DNA of 64,000 nucleotides from assembly GCA_030065055.1 (NCBI GenBank), contig JASJDS010000097.1, forward strand, positions 1-64,000. The letters run 5' to 3'. The translations under genes and the position numbers were made by a program. Shown piece after piece: positions 8,845 through 16,307 of the stretch; positions within the stretch are counted from its first letter, which is position 1; every line of letters starts with the position of its first letter. The notes beneath the pieces were generated by a model. That model was given only the letters and a program-made list of their open reading frames with translations. It was not told the origin of the DNA and ran no database searches. Source of the stretch: Calothrix sp. MO_192.B10 (lineage in GTDB: Bacteria; Cyanobacteriota; Cyanobacteriia; Cyanobacteriales; Nostocaceae).

Positions 8845-9465
8845 ATGACTCAAACAATAAACAAAACACTAACATTTGAAGAATTTGTCAAATGGAAACC
8901 AGAAAACGAACTATATGAACTACACAATGGGGTAATTGTAGAAGTGCCGCAACCAATTGGTAAACATGAAAATGTTGTGGGATTTTTAATTGAAAAAATA
9001 TTAGTAGAGTATGTACGTCTAAAATTGCCTTATTTCATTGCTTCAAAGGTGCTGGTAAAACCTGATGGTGAACAATCTGCTTATTTGCCCGATGTATTGG
9101 TACTAGATAAGCGAAATTTAAAGAATGAACCATTTTATGAGGGAGAATCTACTGTTTCTCAAAGTGAATCAATACCGTTAGTAGTAGAAGTTGTAAGCAC
9201 TAATTGGGGTGATGATTATGCCGTTAAATTTGAGCAATACGAGGATATAGGAATTCCAGAATATTTAATTGTTGATTACTTAGGATTAGGTGGTAAAAAG
9301 TTTATTGGTAGTCCTAAGCAACCTACCATTACTGTTTGTCAATTTATTGATGGTGAATATAAAACCATTTTATATAGAGGTGATGACGTAGTTCAATTAA
9401 AATCATTCCCAGAATTGAAACTGACCGCAAACCAGATTTTTCAATCCGCACAAGTGAATACTTAA
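8845..9465 (+). CDS. Uma2 family (DUF820) endonuclease-like protein
   Basis: 206 residues. The start TFEEFVKWKPENELYELHNGVIVE and the middle YLPDVLVLD...PLVVEVVS..W..DY..K...YE..GIPEYLIVD form the canonical Uma2 pattern, a PD-(D/E)XK-type fold (D in PDVLV, E-x-V in VVEVVS, K in AVKFEQYEDI). These proteins are very numerous in cyanobacteria; their biological role is not established. The stop codon lies in the target duplication of the MITE that follows. It is bracketed by the two copies of the CDPS 5' region. Confidence 0.9.
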   Translation: MTQTINKTLTFEEFVKWKPENELYELHNGVIVEVPQPIGKHENVVGFLIEKILVEYVRLKLPYFIASKVLVKPDGEQSAYLPDVLVLDKRNLKNEPFYEGESTVSQSESIPLVVEVVSTNWGDDYAVKFEQYEDIGIPEYLIVDYLGLGGKKFIGSPKQPTITVCQFIDGEYKTILYRGDDVVQLKSFPELKLTANQIFQSAQVNT

Positions 9466-9468
9466 GTA

Positions 9469-9704
9469 GGGCTTGCTGTTCGCGTAGCGTAGCGTTAGCT
9501 ATAAAAGTCACGATTGTGGGGGTAGGCAACAGGCAACAGGCAACAGGCAACAGTTTCAGCCTTATTTTTAGTGGTTTTTTGTACCAGAATAAATTAGAAA
9601 TGCAAGGATTTTAAACCTCAAATCCTTATTTCCTTGCACTTATTCCTGGAAAAATAGCCTGAAAGCATTGATAAATCAATATTTTATAGTTATTCAGCAG
9701 ACCC
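9469..9704. mobile_element. 236-bp MITE with 6-bp target duplication (family A)
   Basis: Ends GGGCTTGCTG and CAGCAGACCC are inverted (8 of 10). The flanks are identical: TAAGTA at 9463-9468 and 9705-9710, a target-site duplication. It carries four aacaggc heptamers near 9526-9551. A sister copy is at 26942-27154 and a left-end fragment near 51282. No open frame. Confidence 0.85.
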
Positions 9705-9711
9705 TAAGTAA

Positions 9712-9897
9712 AAATACCTTGGCTACAGTTGCCTTGTACCCATGAATTTGTATCATCTTTAAGTCGTACTTCTTTCTGTTGCACCAGATAGCTACGGCTC
9801 ATTATACTCAGAAATATAAAAATGCCTGTTTCCTTTACCCTTTAACCAACCTTGGGGGGTTGAATTCCCCTGCTTCTATAAGCAGTGCGTTTTGCGT
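9712..9897. repeat. 186-bp direct repeat, copy 2 (truncated CDPS 5' end)
   Basis: Second copy of 8589-8774. On the minus strand it holds the cyclodipeptide synthase start codon (9754-9756) and about 15 codons, then runs into the MITE and Uma2 gene, so it is a non-functional gene fragment with its upstream region kept. Confidence 0.9.
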
Positions 9898-9986
9898 CGG
9901 GGTAAAATCCCCGTTACAAAACGTAATTCACTCATTCTAAATTCTAAATTCTACATTCTTTTAACCTTTCCTCTATTTATTTTGAT

Positions 9987-11060
9987 ATGTCCAACAAAGA
10001 ACCGTGGTTAGCCACAATATTATCAACATTTTTACCGGGTTTGGGACAAATCTATGCCCAAAAAAGAACGAAGGGATTTTTGTTAATTTTTATTTATATA
10101 TCTCTCCAATTGATAGCATTTTGGCAAATATTGAGTTTGCAAGGTAATATAATCATTGGCTTGAGTTTTTTCCCACTTATTTTTCTTTTCTGGGTTTGGA
10201 ATTTATTCGATACCTTTGCTGCCGCTAAAAGTAACAATAGTAGTGATTTTGAAGACTTACGCCAAAGCACAAAAGACCCTTGGCTAGCCATGTTTTTATC
10301 TCACATATTATTTGGGATTGGTCACTTTTACATTGGTAAATGGTTATTTGGTATTTTCGCAGTTATTGTCATAATTCTCTGTTCAATTGCTAGTCCTTTA
10401 CTCGTTGCAATTATTTCACCTGGCATTGCATATTTGGCATATACTTTTACACCAAACCGTCGTGAAAGATCAAAAAAACTAGCATTAGCGATCGCATTAA
10501 TCATGGTCGCTTTAAATCTATTATCAATGGGTTTTGCATTCGCGCTGAGAAACTACGGTGTTGAAGCTCGCTGGATACCTTCAGGATCGATGGAACCAAC
10601 CCTGCATGGTTCCCCAAATCCATTGTCAGCAGATAGAGTGTTAGTGGATAAATTTAGCTATCGCTTTCAAGTTCCACAACGGGGGGATATTGTTATTTTT
10701 TCACCTACGGAGCAACTACGTTTAGAAGAATACACTAGTGCTTTTATCGATCGTGTGATTGGTTTACCTGGAGAGAAAGTAGAACTCAGGGATGGCAAAG
10801 TCTACATTAATAACAAACCTCTCAAGGAAGATCGGTACTTGTCTGCTTCTGTGCGTACATCAGTAGAAGTTTGCACCTCAGGAGTCCAACCACCTTTCCT
10901 ATCCCAGCCTCAGACCATACCGCCAAATTCATATTTAGTTTTAGGTGACAATCGCGGTAGCAGCTACGACAGTCGGTGTTGGGGGGTTGTACCGCGTAGT
11001 AACATTATTGGTAAAGCTTACAAGATATGGTTCCCTTTCGACCGAGCCGGTGCAATTTAA
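9987..11060 (+). CDS. Signal peptidase I-like protein with TM2-like N-terminal repeats
   Basis: 357 residues. Two related membrane domains come first (EPWLATILSTFLPGLGQIYA at residue 5 and DPWLAMFLSHILFGIGHFYI at 97), then a further membrane helix (about 165-187) and an S26 signal-peptidase domain. The serine box IPSGSMEPT (Ser201), the box VLVDKFSYRF..PQRGDIVIF and the end box LGDNRGSSYDSRCWGVVP are intact. In the box that normally reads KR-x-x-GLPGD this protein has D255-R-V-I-G-L-P-G-E, so the general-base lysine appears replaced by Asp. It may be a divergent peptidase or an inactive paralogue. The surroundings do not identify a substrate. Confidence 0.82.
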   Translation: MSNKEPWLATILSTFLPGLGQIYAQKRTKGFLLIFIYISLQLIAFWQILSLQGNIIIGLSFFPLIFLFWVWNLFDTFAAAKSNNSSDFEDLRQSTKDPWLAMFLSHILFGIGHFYIGKWLFGIFAVIVIILCSIASPLLVAIISPGIAYLAYTFTPNRRERSKKLALAIALIMVALNLLSMGFAFALRNYGVEARWIPSGSMEPTLHGSPNPLSADRVLVDKFSYRFQVPQRGDIVIFSPTEQLRLEEYTSAFIDRVIGLPGEKVELRDGKVYINNKPLKEDRYLSASVRTSVEVCTSGVQPPFLSQPQTIPPNSYLVLGDNRGSSYDSRCWGVVPRSNIIGKAYKIWFPFDRAGAI

Positions 11061-11418
11061 ATCCCCAAAAATAAAAGGAATCATAGTGGCGGTAAGTAAC
11101 TGGGTCAAATTAAATATAAAACCTCACCTCCGAAGTTTGGCGGGACGGAAACCGACACCGCCAACTTCTCTCCGCCTGATGCCGCCCCTCTCCTTAATAA
11201 GGAGAGGGAATGGGGGTGAGGTTCGATCTTACATTTAATTATGCCTACCTACTTGTGTCTGGTGTCACCATCCTTCAGGTAAATCCCCATCCGTGAGAAA
11301 CTAAGGTTGTTATGGTAAATAATATTTAATAAATAAAAAATTTTGTTATAGATTTGTATTGCAATAGATAGAGTAATAAAGACATCTACCCAGTTCAGGC
11401 TAAAGCCAAACAGTCGCG
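11061..11418. repeat. Intergenic region with palindromic repeat
   Basis: Contains a perfect palindrome CCCTCTCCTTA-A-TAAGGAGAGGG (11186-11208) inside a block bounded by acctcacc and ggtgaggt (about 11131-11223). The core recurs near 61390 (ccttaataaggagagggt). The final 190 bases are AT-rich and presumably hold the promoter of the kinase gene; no definite boxes are called. Confidence 0.55.
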
Positions 11419-13578
11419 ATGAGTGGAATATTGCAAAAACTCTATGCCAATGTGGTCAAAAACAAAGGACTACTAGCCCTTCTCGTGGCGAGCGTGGGTG
11501 TTAGTGCTGTAATTTGGGGTGTTCGGGAATCGAAGTGGCTGCGAAGGTGGGAGCTAAACGCCTATGACCAAATGCTGCGACTGCGTACTCCGGAAAAACC
11601 AGACCCCCGTATTGTCGTAGTAACTATTAATGAGACAGATTTAATCACAACAACATGGCCATTGCCAGATAAAACCATCAATCAACTGTTGACAAAAATC
11701 GAGTCTTTTGGTCCAAGGGTGATTGGTTTAAATATTTATCGACCAGGGCAAAAAAACTTTGGTGCAGGGCTGAAAAATCCCCAGCTGTTGATTGGGTTGT
11801 GCAAAATGAGTTCTCTTAAAGAACCCGAAATTTCGCCACCAGATAATTTTCCCATAGTCAATATCGGTTTTGGCGATGTCATGACTGATGACGATGGCAT
11901 TCTGCGTCGTGCTTTGTTATTCGCCTCATCTAACGATAAAAAATGTACTACTGATTTTTCTTTTGCTTCCTTGCTAGCAATTGATTACTTAAAAAAACAA
12001 AATATTGATTATAAGTTTCTTGACAACAATAATTTTCAGCTTGGGAAAATTATATTTCCAAAGCTGACACCCGATTCTGGCAGTTATGAAGATTTAGATG
12101 CAGGGGGTTATCAAATACTGTTAAATTACCGCCACCCCAATCGACTTGCTCGCAAAGTGACCCTCACCCAAGTAGTTAACAATCAGGTCAAGCCAGAAAT
12201 ATTCAAAGATAAGCTGGTAATTATCGGTACTACTGCTGCCAGTGTTCATCCTGGTTTTTATACGCCCTACGGTGCTGACCCAAACCAACCTGCAAGGATG
12301 CCTGCGGTATTAATTCATGCCCAAATTGCTAGTCAATTACTCAGTAACGTATTAGACGGGCGATCGCTAATTCGATATTGGCCGCAATGGGCAGAAACCA
12401 TCTGGATCTTTGGTTGGTCATTATTCGGCGGTATTATTATCTGGCGTTGGCGACATCCCCTACCATTAGCAATAGTGGGAGGAACAGCCTTTATCTGCTT
12501 GGTTGGTATTGGTGTAGTATCGTTTTTTCAAGCAATTTGGATACCAGTAATTCCCCCTATGCTTGCCTTGGGATTCACAGTCATTAGTGTAATGGGTTAC
12601 ACAAGTTATCGCACCCAACAAGATTCCCAAAAAATTATTATCCAAGTTGAAAAACAAAAAGAAGCGATCGAACAGTTAAATACTATCCTCAATTCAAATA
12701 CAGGGATTCAAGATACCCACAATCATTTTGATACAGAAGAAAAGAAAACAGGAGATTTTCTGTTGGGAGGGCGCTATAAAATCAATAAAGTCCTTGGTTC
12801 TGGTGGTTTTGGATGTACCTATTTAGCAGCAGATACCCAACGTCCAGGTAATCCCATATGCGTTGTCAAACAGTTGATGCCAGCGCGTAGGGATACAAAT
12901 TTCTTACAGGTTGCCAGGAGGTTATTTGATACAGAAGCAGAAATTTTAGAAGCTGTAGGTAAACACAATCAAATTCCATCCCTGTTGGCATATTTTGAAG
13001 ATAACAACGAATTTTACTTAGTTCAGGAATATATTCAAGGACCAATTCTCAGCGATGAATTGCCGCCTAAAAGTAAAATTAAAGACGAAAAATTTGTGAT
13101 TGAAATGTTGCAAGAAGTTTTGCAAATACTAGTATTTATCCATGAGCATAGAGTAATTCATCGGGATATTAAACCTAGTAATATTATTAGAAATCAAGCC
13201 GACAATCACTTAGTTCTAATTGATTTTGGTGCAGTCAAAACCATGCAACCACCAACCAGCGAGCAAACAGAATTGGCAACAGTAGCCATCGGTACACGGG
13301 GTTATGCACCACCAGAACAATTCGCCGGACATCCTCGCTTGTCTAGCGATATTTATGCTTTGGGAATGATTGGTATTCAAGCAGTTACAGGTATACCACC
13401 CCACGACCTACCAGCAAATCCAGAAACTGGTTGTGTAGAATGGCATCAATGGGCAAAAATTAGTCCTGAATTGGTGGCAGTTTTAGATAAGATGGTAAGT
13501 TATCATTTTAGCGATCGCTACCAATCAGCAGCAGCAGTTTTAGCAGATTTGAAAAAAATTAAACTCTCTGATTCTTAG
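11419..13578 (+). CDS. CHASE2 domain Ser/Thr protein kinase
   Basis: 719 residues. After a short N-terminal membrane helix (about 17-35) comes an extracytoplasmic CHASE2 sensor domain (about 50-315, with DPRIVVVTINETDL and the closing FKDKLVIIGTTAAS). Three membrane helices follow (about 325-400). The cytoplasmic half is a PknB-like kinase (about 450-715): glycine loop GSGGFGCTY, VVKQL lysine, HRDIKPSN near residue 580, DFGAVK, and activation-segment end GTRGYAPPEQ. All catalytic motifs are present. It is a single gene with no partner, likely linking an external signal to Ser/Thr phosphorylation. Confidence 0.93.
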   Translation: MSGILQKLYANVVKNKGLLALLVASVGVSAVIWGVRESKWLRRWELNAYDQMLRLRTPEKPDPRIVVVTINETDLITTTWPLPDKTINQLLTKIESFGPRVIGLNIYRPGQKNFGAGLKNPQLLIGLCKMSSLKEPEISPPDNFPIVNIGFGDVMTDDDGILRRALLFASSNDKKCTTDFSFASLLAIDYLKKQNIDYKFLDNNNFQLGKIIFPKLTPDSGSYEDLDAGGYQILLNYRHPNRLARKVTLTQVVNNQVKPEIFKDKLVIIGTTAASVHPGFYTPYGADPNQPARMPAVLIHAQIASQLLSNVLDGRSLIRYWPQWAETIWIFGWSLFGGIIIWRWRHPLPLAIVGGTAFICLVGIGVVSFFQAIWIPVIPPMLALGFTVISVMGYTSYRTQQDSQKIIIQVEKQKEAIEQLNTILNSNTGIQDTHNHFDTEEKKTGDFLLGGRYKINKVLGSGGFGCTYLAADTQRPGNPICVVKQLMPARRDTNFLQVARRLFDTEAEILEAVGKHNQIPSLLAYFEDNNEFYLVQEYIQGPILSDELPPKSKIKDEKFVIEMLQEVLQILVFIHEHRVIHRDIKPSNIIRNQADNHLVLIDFGAVKTMQPPTSEQTELATVAIGTRGYAPPEQFAGHPRLSSDIYALGMIGIQAVTGIPPHDLPANPETGCVEWHQWAKISPELVAVLDKMVSYHFSDRYQSAAAVLADLKKIKLSDS

Positions 13579-13623
13579 AACCATCATTTTATTATTCTGA
13601 TAATTATTAATTTTAAATGGCAT

Positions 13624-14658
13624 ATGAATCTGGAACAAAAAACCACAATAGAAGGAATTTACGAAGTATGTATTGGCGTTCCAGACGCGGTTGCAGCCAT
13701 TCAATATTGGGAGCAATTTGGCTATCGTATTGGTGGAGAAGGCAAACTTTCAGCAACAGCCGCACAACAATTGTATGGGGTCAACTCTCCCCTGCGTTCC
13801 GTACGTCTCTACCATCAAGATGCCGATCATGGTTTAATTCGACTGATGATTTGGCAACAACCCACTAATCGGGGATTAGGTACGGGTTCGGGTTCCATGA
13901 AAGTTAAAGGCAATCGTTGGGCAACAAGTTTAACTGGCGATATTTTGAATATTTTAAATCACATTGAGGAAGCAAAAGCTGCTGGTTGGGAAATTAGGAA
14001 TACCCATCCTCATTGGGAAATTATTTATAACAAACAGCAAAAAAGTCGTCCTTTTAGCTCACGCTTGTGTGGGGTAAGAGAAATGTTAATGCTACAACCC
14101 CTAGCGCGGCAAGTTTTGTTTCAAAGATTTGGTTATACCATCCCCAATTACGGACAGATTCACCCAACTTGCCTCATGGGGACTAGTCAATTTACCCATA
14201 TGGGGATGATAGTGCAAGATGACAGCAAGGAAATACTGAAATTTTACGAACAAGTTTTAGGCTTATTGCGATCGCGGGATGATGTGGAAACTAGCTACGA
14301 ATCTTCCCTGGCTGGTAGAGAAATCTTTGACCTCAAACCGGGAGAAAAGTTTTTTGTCACCGCTTTTGACGACCCTCGTTCCTCCCAGAGTGACTTTATG
14401 GCAGCACGCAGTGGCAGACTATATATTATCCGCTTTCCCGAACGCATAAATCTAGAATCGCGGTTTAGCTTTGCCCAACCTGGTAGTTTAGGAATGTGTT
14501 TGTATACTTACCGAGTACGGGGACTTAATTCATACTTTGACAGGGTTCAAGCTAGTTCAGTACAAAAATTTACTGCTATTGCCCCTAATGAATTTGGTGA
14601 GATGAGTTTTTCTTTTGTACCACCAGATGGTTATTTCTGGACATTGGTTGAAGATTAA
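13624..14658 (+). CDS. VOC (glyoxalase/dioxygenase) superfamily protein, two modules
   Basis: 344 residues. The N-terminal module (about 10-150) begins IEGIYEVCIGVPDAVAAIQYWEQFGYR and the C-terminal module (about 190-340) begins FTHMGMIVQDDSKEILKFYEQVLGL. Both are classic beta-alpha-beta starts of the vicinal oxygen chelate fold. Possible metal ligands are His in THMG and Glu in SLGMCLYTYR/FGEMSFSFVPPDG regions, but the set cannot be confirmed by eye. No specific substrate is suggested. The gene starts 45 bases after the kinase stop, so co-transcription is possible. Confidence 0.75.
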   Translation: MNLEQKTTIEGIYEVCIGVPDAVAAIQYWEQFGYRIGGEGKLSATAAQQLYGVNSPLRSVRLYHQDADHGLIRLMIWQQPTNRGLGTGSGSMKVKGNRWATSLTGDILNILNHIEEAKAAGWEIRNTHPHWEIIYNKQQKSRPFSSRLCGVREMLMLQPLARQVLFQRFGYTIPNYGQIHPTCLMGTSQFTHMGMIVQDDSKEILKFYEQVLGLLRSRDDVETSYESSLAGREIFDLKPGEKFFVTAFDDPRSSQSDFMAARSGRLYIIRFPERINLESRFSFAQPGSLGMCLYTYRVRGLNSYFDRVQASSVQKFTAIAPNEFGEMSFSFVPPDGYFWTLVED

Positions 14659-14817
14659 TGGCCGATGGAGATCCCAATTTGCCTAGTACTCCACCACATT
14701 AATTTTGATGGGCAAACCAACTTCTAGACTTCTCCTCTCCTCCTCTGACTCTGCGCTCTCTGCGCCTCTGCGGTTTCTGACTCTACCCCTCAGAACTAAT
14801 GTGGTAGACCACTAGAT

Positions 14818-15456
14818 TCAATTTAATATTCCCACCAAAATGCTGACTAGGGTGGCGATTTCTTCTGGTACTCGATATAACTTCAAATCTTCAGTAATGT
14901 GTTGATTTTGACGATGGTAAATACCAAAACGCCAATCTTCTCCCGTTGTCACCGCTCCGTATAAAATCGGTGTAGGCGATCGCGTCCATTGGTCTAAAGC
15001 AATTAATTCCACCGCCAGTTGAGTAAATCCCCTACTTAAATCAGCTTGTTTCGCTTCTATGACTAATAAGTCTTTACCTTGACTAATATAATAATCCAAA
15101 CGACCTTGCAATCGTTCGTTAATATTAATCGGGTATTCAATATTTAATTGAGTTTGGGTAATTTCACATACTTCTAGGAGAATAGGAGCAATAATTGCTT
15201 GTTTGCGAGCATCTTCACTCAATAATTTTACCCGTCTGAAATTGCGATTAATGATAGCAGTTAGGGATGTAATCCTTTCCTCTGGAAGCTCAACAGTTGG
15301 TAATTGTAACCTTTCTCGGTTGTAGCTGCATCCAAACTCTGCCAAAATATCTTCCGGCGAAAAAGACAGTTCAAAATATTTACTAAAGGTGTAGTTTTGG
15401 TTGGGTTGCAGAATCTGAGGACGACTCATGATAGGTTGTGATGGCTGTTGATTCAT
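14818..15456 (-). CDS. PD-(D/E)XK nuclease-like protein (HsdR N-terminal type)
   Basis: About 212 residues from the ATG at 15456 (another ATG at 15429; an upstream TTG at 15498 overlaps a predicted terminator and is unlikely). The core reads GRLDYYISQGKDLLVIEAKQAD: an Asp, then E-x-K on the next strand, followed by ALDQW, as in type I restriction enzyme R N-terminal-like nucleases common in cyanobacteria. No methylase or specificity gene adjoins it, so it is not a complete restriction system. It lies just downstream, on the same strand, of three predicted small RNA units; read-through could feed it. Confidence 0.75.
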   Translation of the reverse strand: MNQQPSQPIMSRPQILQPNQNYTFSKYFELSFSPEDILAEFGCSYNRERLQLPTVELPEERITSLTAIINRNFRRVKLLSEDARKQAIIAPILLEVCEITQTQLNIEYPININERLQGRLDYYISQGKDLLVIEAKQADLSRGFTQLAVELIALDQWTRSPTPILYGAVTTGEDWRFGIYHRQNQHITEDLKLYRVPEEIATLVSILVGILN

Positions 15457-15496
15457 ACTACCGCAGCCACAAACACCCTGTTCCCAACTCACACTC

Positions 15497-15564
15497 AAAA
15501 AAACACCCCCACCGAAGTGAGGGTTAGTAGTGAAGTGTTCAGTGATATTAGGGAATATAGAGTT
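15497..15564 (-). ncRNA. Predicted small RNA, copy 1 (~68 nt)
   Basis: On the minus strand a TATACT box (15576-15571) is followed about 7 bases on by a putative start and, about 68 bases later, by CCCTCAC-TTCG-GTGGGGG plus seven T's: a rho-independent terminator with a UUCG loop. This copy lies about 40 bases upstream of the nuclease ATG. Start site inferred from the box, not shown. Confidence 0.6.
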
Positions 15565-15717
15565 TAATTCAGTATAATTGGTTCCGTATATGTGCCTATC
15601 CTAGCAAGAGAAAGTCACCATGGGAAGAGCGATCGCTTACTCTTCAAAATCACTTCACATAAGCTAAACAAACTACTGTTTTCATGAGGAGATGCCATCA
15701 AAGGACTACACCAAGGC

Positions 15718-15786
15718 AAAAAAATACCCCCACCGGAGTGAGGGCTAATCATAGATTGTTCAGTGTTATTAAGGGATATAGAGGTT
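15718..15786 (-). ncRNA. Predicted small RNA, copy 2 (~69 nt)
   Basis: Same layout: TATACT at 15798-15793 on the minus strand, terminator CCCTCAC-TCCG-GTGGGGG, then TATTTTTTT. The RNA body (gaactaaacctc-tatatccc in copies) is strongly conserved between units. Confidence 0.62.
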
Positions 15787-15940
15787 TAGTTTAGTATAAT
15801 TGGTTCCGTATATGTGCCTATCCTAGCAATGGAAATCACCATCGTAAAGGCGATCGCTTATTCTTCAAAATCACTTTACCTAAACCCAATAAACTACCCT
15901 TTTCCCATTCGAGGGATGCAACTCAAAAATAAACAAAGCT

Positions 15941-16009
15941 AAAAAAATACCCCCACCGGAGTGAGGGCTAATTATTAATTGTTCAGTGATAGTAAGGGAT
16001 ATAGAGGTT
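15941..16009 (-). ncRNA. Predicted small RNA, copy 3 (~69 nt)
   Basis: TATACT at 16021-16016 on the minus strand, terminator as in copy 2. The first unit in transcription order. Upstream of it lie about 290 bases to the divergent NACHT gene. Confidence 0.62.
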
Positions 16010-16307
16010 TAATTCAGTATAATTGGTTCCGTATATGTGCCTATCCTAGCAATGGAAAGTTACAATGAGAAGAGCGATCGCTTATTCTTCAAAATCACTT
16101 TACCTAAACCCAACAAACGACTGGTTCATCCCATTTTGCTGTATTACCCAAATCCTCTCTTTCTCTGCGCCTGGAGCGCCTCTGCGTGAGACAAATTCAT
16201 AGAGATACTTCCACTCATTACGCAGAAGACAGAAGAAATTTTCTATACTTGTCCACTCACACTTATTTATTACATAATATTGAAATAATTCGCACTAAAA
16301 AAGAGTT

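Larger units (their letters stand above)
15497..16125 (-). repeat. Three tandem ~222-bp direct repeats
   Basis: Units start at 15497, 15718 and 15941 (spacing 221 and 223). Conserved in all: a hairpin with T-run on the minus strand, a block around tagtataattggttccgtat, the stretch gtgcctatcctagcaa, and a HIP1-containing block gcgatcgctta-ttcttcaaaatcact. The parts between differ, so selection or recent duplication preserves specific blocks. No open frame runs through them. Confidence 0.92.

Noticed and set aside
14818-15498. Type I restriction-modification system
   Set aside because: Only a short nuclease-like protein is present; no methylase, specificity or translocase gene adjoins it.
15497-16125. 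Assignment of the small RNA array as NsiR1
   Set aside because: Layout is similar, but the array is not beside hetF and I cannot compare the sequence from memory with certainty.
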